From positions 21,799,945 to 21,863,944 of the forward strand of contig CP141132.1 in NCBI GenBank assembly GCA_035236585.1: a DNA stretch of 64,000 nt. The letters run 5' to 3'. Position 1 is the stretch's first letter; the number at the start of each line of letters is the position of its first letter. This document shows, piece by piece, positions 60,266 through 64,000 of this stretch. This stretch comes from Warburgia ugandensis. Taxonomy: Eukaryota > Streptophyta > Magnoliopsida > Canellales > Canellaceae. The notes beneath the pieces were generated by a model. The model saw only the letters and a list, made by a program, of their open reading frames with translations, had not been told where the DNA came from and did not search any database. The translations under genes and the position numbers were made by a program.

Positions 60266-62085
60266 AATCATCTACCAACTCTCACATTTAATAAATAAAT
60301 CCCCTCAAAATGAGGTGCACAACCTATGGGTTGTGTCAATGAACCAAGCTGATTTGGTTGTGATGAAGACTTGGTTAAGATGCCTTGAATAGTATACTAT
60401 AAAATGACCTAAAACAATGACTAACTATATATGAGAATCAGCCCAAAAACTCATCAAAACCATGCACATGTCACCTAGAGTGGTGCACATGGATCCAATG
60501 GTTTTTGGGTTGATTTAAGTATACCATGCTATTGTAAACAAAACAATGTTTAACTATTGCCCTAAGTAACCACTAGAAAAGATCAATTAACAATTAAAAG
60601 TCATCACAATATCATTAATCATTTAAGAATTAAAATAGGTAGGAAGCAGCAAAATTTTATTGAAATCACTTGAGGTTGGAATACACCATTGGTGATGTGT
60701 ACACACCATGCTTTACAATATGCAACCCAATTTAAAACCTTCTAATCTTTTCCACTCCAACCAGCATGAAGCTAAATGTAAGAACTCTAATGGAACAAAG
60801 TGAATCTTGAATAAATCTTAAAGGACTATGGCTAAGCAGTAAGCAAAAATAACCTACCTTTCTTAAAGAATCTCATGTGGACATGTCAACAAAGAGAACC
60901 CAAACATGGAGGATCCAAATCTCCAACTAGAATAACGTTGAAATGAGGAAGATCACAATGCAAAAGATGTTGAAAGTAAGTTGCAATAAAGAGTTAAAAG
61001 AAAAACCCAAAAGAGCAAATTGTGGTTTTCTTCAAAGGGAATGGAGGTGCCACTTTTTAGGCATTTCCACACTTCCTACAACGGTTGTTCATGTTGAAAC
61101 CCTAAGCTCCTTTTATAAGTAATTTACCATCTAATCTTGGTGGCCTATGATCTTATGGTGGAAAAGTGGGACTTAGATCTAAGGTGTGGATTAAGAGGTA
61201 TTTAAAGTGGTTAGGAAGATTCTGTGTGAATCTAGATGGTTAGGAAATATATAGATATGTGGGGAAGGAGATAGAAGGTGAGATTGGAAAGAGAGGTCAA
61301 GTTGTTAGGTGGCATGCAAGGAAAGGCTAGCTTAGAGAGTGGAATGGGAAGGGAGATCCTATCTAGTAGGAGCTAGGTGTGGAGCTCCTTTCCTTGAAGA
61401 AATTCATGTGGAGGAAAGGTAAGGAAGGGGGAAAAAAAATGTAGAAATAAGCTAGGTAGTGAAAAGGAAAGTGAATAAGGGATGAGGTGGAAGTGGGGAT
61501 GTGGTATCTTAGGATTAATCAAACCAATGGTGGAAGGTACTATTAAATTAGGAGTCTCCCCCTTTGGTTTTCATGTGGAATATCTATGGGGTGAGAGTGA
61601 TATGGAAAGATGGTAGCCATTGTATTAAAATTGAATGGTGAAGAAGATGAGATGGGTAAGAAAAAGGCGTTAAGGTGGAACTAGGATGGAGTTGAAAAGA
61701 TGAGAGAGTTATAGAAAGATAGGAGTCTTGAGAGGAAAGTGTAATTCGTAGTGCCCCTTAATGGTGAGGTGGAAAGAGAGAGAAAAGTGGGATAAGCATG
61801 GAAAAGCCATAAAAATGAGGTGGGTACTTCCTACAGTTCCACATGCTACCTTAACCAATTGGATTTTTTCTCAATTATCTTCAAAATATCCCTAGAATCC
61901 CATGGATATTTCTTTGGATTTTCCTCCAATCTTAGGCATCCACGTAGCTGGGATCATGTGGTTTGATGGTTAACTTTGAGAGCTCCATGAGCTTGACTTC
62001 ATGGCTGGCTTTGGGGCCTTTATTGGCTTGGCTTGGTGGCTCAAATAATTTGCTTTGATGGCTTGTATATGGCTAAGTTAAAATT
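60266..62085 (-). mobile_element. Athila/Tat-like LTR block, minus strand (first), fossil
   Basis: On the minus strand, about 62075-61730 matches the LTR of the 7278-17064 element: 'CTTAGCCATATACAAGCCA' against 14764, 'CCATGGGATTCTAGGGATAT' against 14962, and 'AAGGGGCACTA' near 61760 against 8066. Farther in (61700-60266) the sequence is LTR-like but too diverged to align by eye. Its left edge falls exactly where the reverse transcriptase reading stops, so it inserted into the gypsy element. Confidence 0.6.
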
Positions 62086-64000
62086 CACAAGCACACAAAA
62101 CAATTTTAGCAATTCATGTGAGGAGGTCGATCCCACAAGGAATTGAATGGATGTTGGTCCCTACTTAAATGATCTAACCTAGCTATTGATCATGAGATTT
62201 TTAACCTAAACTAATGATGGAAAGTAAAAACAAATGCAAGACAGAAAAATGGAATTATGCTAAACTTAAAACATGTTAAAATCAACACTTTCCTAAAAAC
62301 ACACTTTCTAAAAATAAAAAATTCCTAAATTGAAACTTATTAAAAATGAAATTTAGAAACTTTCCTAAATCATGCAAGTCTAAGGAAACTAAGCAACCCA
62401 ATCAACTATTTTTCTAAATTAACTACACATGAGATTTAACAACTATGACAAAATTAATTACTTTCCTAAATATGAATTAGAAGCTAATTAAGATGCAAAC
62501 TAGTTAATAATGGAATCTAACCACACTAAATAAGAGAAATAAAGGAAAAGAATCACTTAAACAAGCCATGCAATGAGAACTACCCAAGTATCATGCATGT
62601 GACCATGGAATGCTACACATGATTCATTGGGTAGGAATGGGTCTAATTTACTACTTTGAAAATCTTGACATCCAATCTTATTCAAGCATTAAAGAAGCAA
62701 TCCAACAATCTAGTTGGGTTCTTAAAAAATAAGTTAACATGATTTGTGTGGTGCTGCAAATTAACATAAACAATCCATCCAAACAAATTCCAGCAACAAG
62801 TTCTTTGAATCATTTAATGAATGGAATATAAAACATGAAATTAATCAATTCTAATACAAGCAAACATTCAATAATGAAGATCATTAACTTCTGGACATAT
62901 GTATGATATGAAAACGCCTAATAACTTCATTGAATCATATAAAAAATTCATCAACATAATGTCTCAATACGTGCAATCCAAATCTAAAATTATGACCTAT
63001 TACAATGTGTGCTACTTGATCTTAGTCAACCTAAAATTACAAGATAAATCTTATTCAATGTTCCAACATCAATCATGAATAAGCACACTTTGAAGTCAAG
63101 GGAAAATTCCACTAGAAAGTAAAGGCAAAAGAAAGCAAGAGGGGCTTTCAATGAAACCAAAAGAGATCTAAAGGCAGTGAAAGACTAGATTGAAGGTAAC
63201 TTCCTTTGGATATTACTTCAAGGAACCATAGGATCTAAGAACATGCAAAGGAATGGAAAGGATCTCAACTAAGCATACCAATAATATGAAATGGGATTCA
63301 ACACAATAAGGCTTATAAGGATGGTGCATTCCACTCTGGGTGAGTATGTACCATTCTTATATCATATAAAAATATAAAAATTAATGCTCTAATTCCCCTT
63401 TAATCTAGCAAATATGAAGATTAAAGAATAATCCAAGAGAAAGCTAAGATGAATCCTAAGGAATAAAGAAGCAAGTTAAAGAACAAGGAATCAAAGCTTA
63501 AACAAGATGGAGTAATAAACAAAATAACAAGGGAAAGAGGCCTACCTTGTCTTGAAAAGAGTGCATACAAATGTAAAGGAATATCAACCACCATGAAAAA
63601 GGACACATTCAAGCTTCAAGAGGTGAGGAGAGATGAAGAAGAAAAGGATGCCCTCCCCAAAGTAAAGGAAGTGTTCTTTTTCTTCTAGAGGAGATGCCTT
63701 GAATGCTTGGTTTTAGGTCTTTTATACTTGTTGTCCTATATTTTCTAGCATAAAGGTGGGGTAAGGATGAGATAGGTAGAGGGTTGAATAGCTAGGATTG
63801 AATAGTTAGCTAAGGTTGTAAAGAGGAAACAAGGGCTGCCCTTTTCTTATTGCATTAAGGTGGGGAGGCACCATTTTTTTGGGGAGGCATCACTCCCCCC
63901 CTTCAAAAATCATTGAAACCCTTTTGAAAATGGAAAATTTATAACTATGGGATGAGGTAAGAGTGAGAAAAGGAGATAGAAGGAAAAAAGTGATAGAAAA
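62086..64000 (-). mobile_element. Athila/Tat-like LTR block, minus strand (second), runs off the right edge
   Basis: On the minus strand the end of this block (about 62200-62086) matches the end of the 7278-10158 LTR: 'TGGGATCGACCTCC' is at 10087, and here the inverse of GGAGGTCGATCCCA is at 62125. Farther right the inverse of 'CCATTCCATGGTCACATGC' (about 62590-62610) and of the 'CCAAGG' zones (about 63200) follow in order, and the CT-rich leader is at about 63600-63660. It is non-coding; the ORF at 63421-63612 is not a gene. It abuts the first block with no primer site between them. Confidence 0.65.

Overview
The window is nuclear DNA of a flowering plant. Evidence: plant-type LTR retrotransposons with initiator-Met and Asp tRNA primer sites, Au-type SINEs, an RTE-type LINE, a hAT-like MITE, a block that looks like plant mitochondrial DNA carrying a plastid-type trnN relic, and one intact-looking intron-containing plant cell-surface gene. 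The species cannot be named from sequence alone. The very long (about 3 kb) LTRs suggest a repeat-rich genome. There are no operons, phages or CRISPR arrays.

Layout. 1-24871 is nested retrotransposon wreckage: a minus-strand LTR block (1 to about 3205), a plus-strand Tekay/Del-like Ty3/gypsy remnant (LTR, integrase part, terminal LTR, about 3431-21071) into whose integrase region an Athila/Tat-like element (7278-17064) inserted, and then a second Athila/Tat-like remnant (21072-24871) carrying an Au-SINE with a clear 17-bp target duplication. 24872-28549 is low-information DNA with a second Au-like SINE (minus strand), a roughly 410-bp inverted-repeat element, degenerate short repeats and a CACTA-type terminus. 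28550-36926 is a minus-strand gypsy-like LTR with internal tandem arrays, split by about 4.5 kb of DNA with plant-mitochondrial character (31257-35815) that includes the trnN-GUU relic.

36927-54382 is the gene-bearing interval. It holds a decayed RTE LINE 3' part ending at an (ATG)n microsatellite, two copies of a short SINE-like repeat (a third is at 52 kb), a 505-bp hAT-like MITE with 12-bp TIRs, and the only convincing host gene: a two-exon lysine-rich classical arabinogalactan protein at 44358-45719 (AGP17/18/19 type). Downstream are local duplications, a strong hairpin and several microsatellites, but no other gene I can support.

54383-64000 is again retrotransposon: a plus-strand Ty3/gypsy element with a 3.2-kb 5' LTR, iMet primer site, gag, protease and reverse-transcriptase remains, interrupted near 60266 by minus-strand LTR blocks of the same family as the 7278-17064 element.

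Only the arabinogalactan protein looks like a working gene. All LTR elements here look like fossils with many breaks. Boundaries of old elements are read by eye and may be off by tens of bases, or by hundreds where stated.
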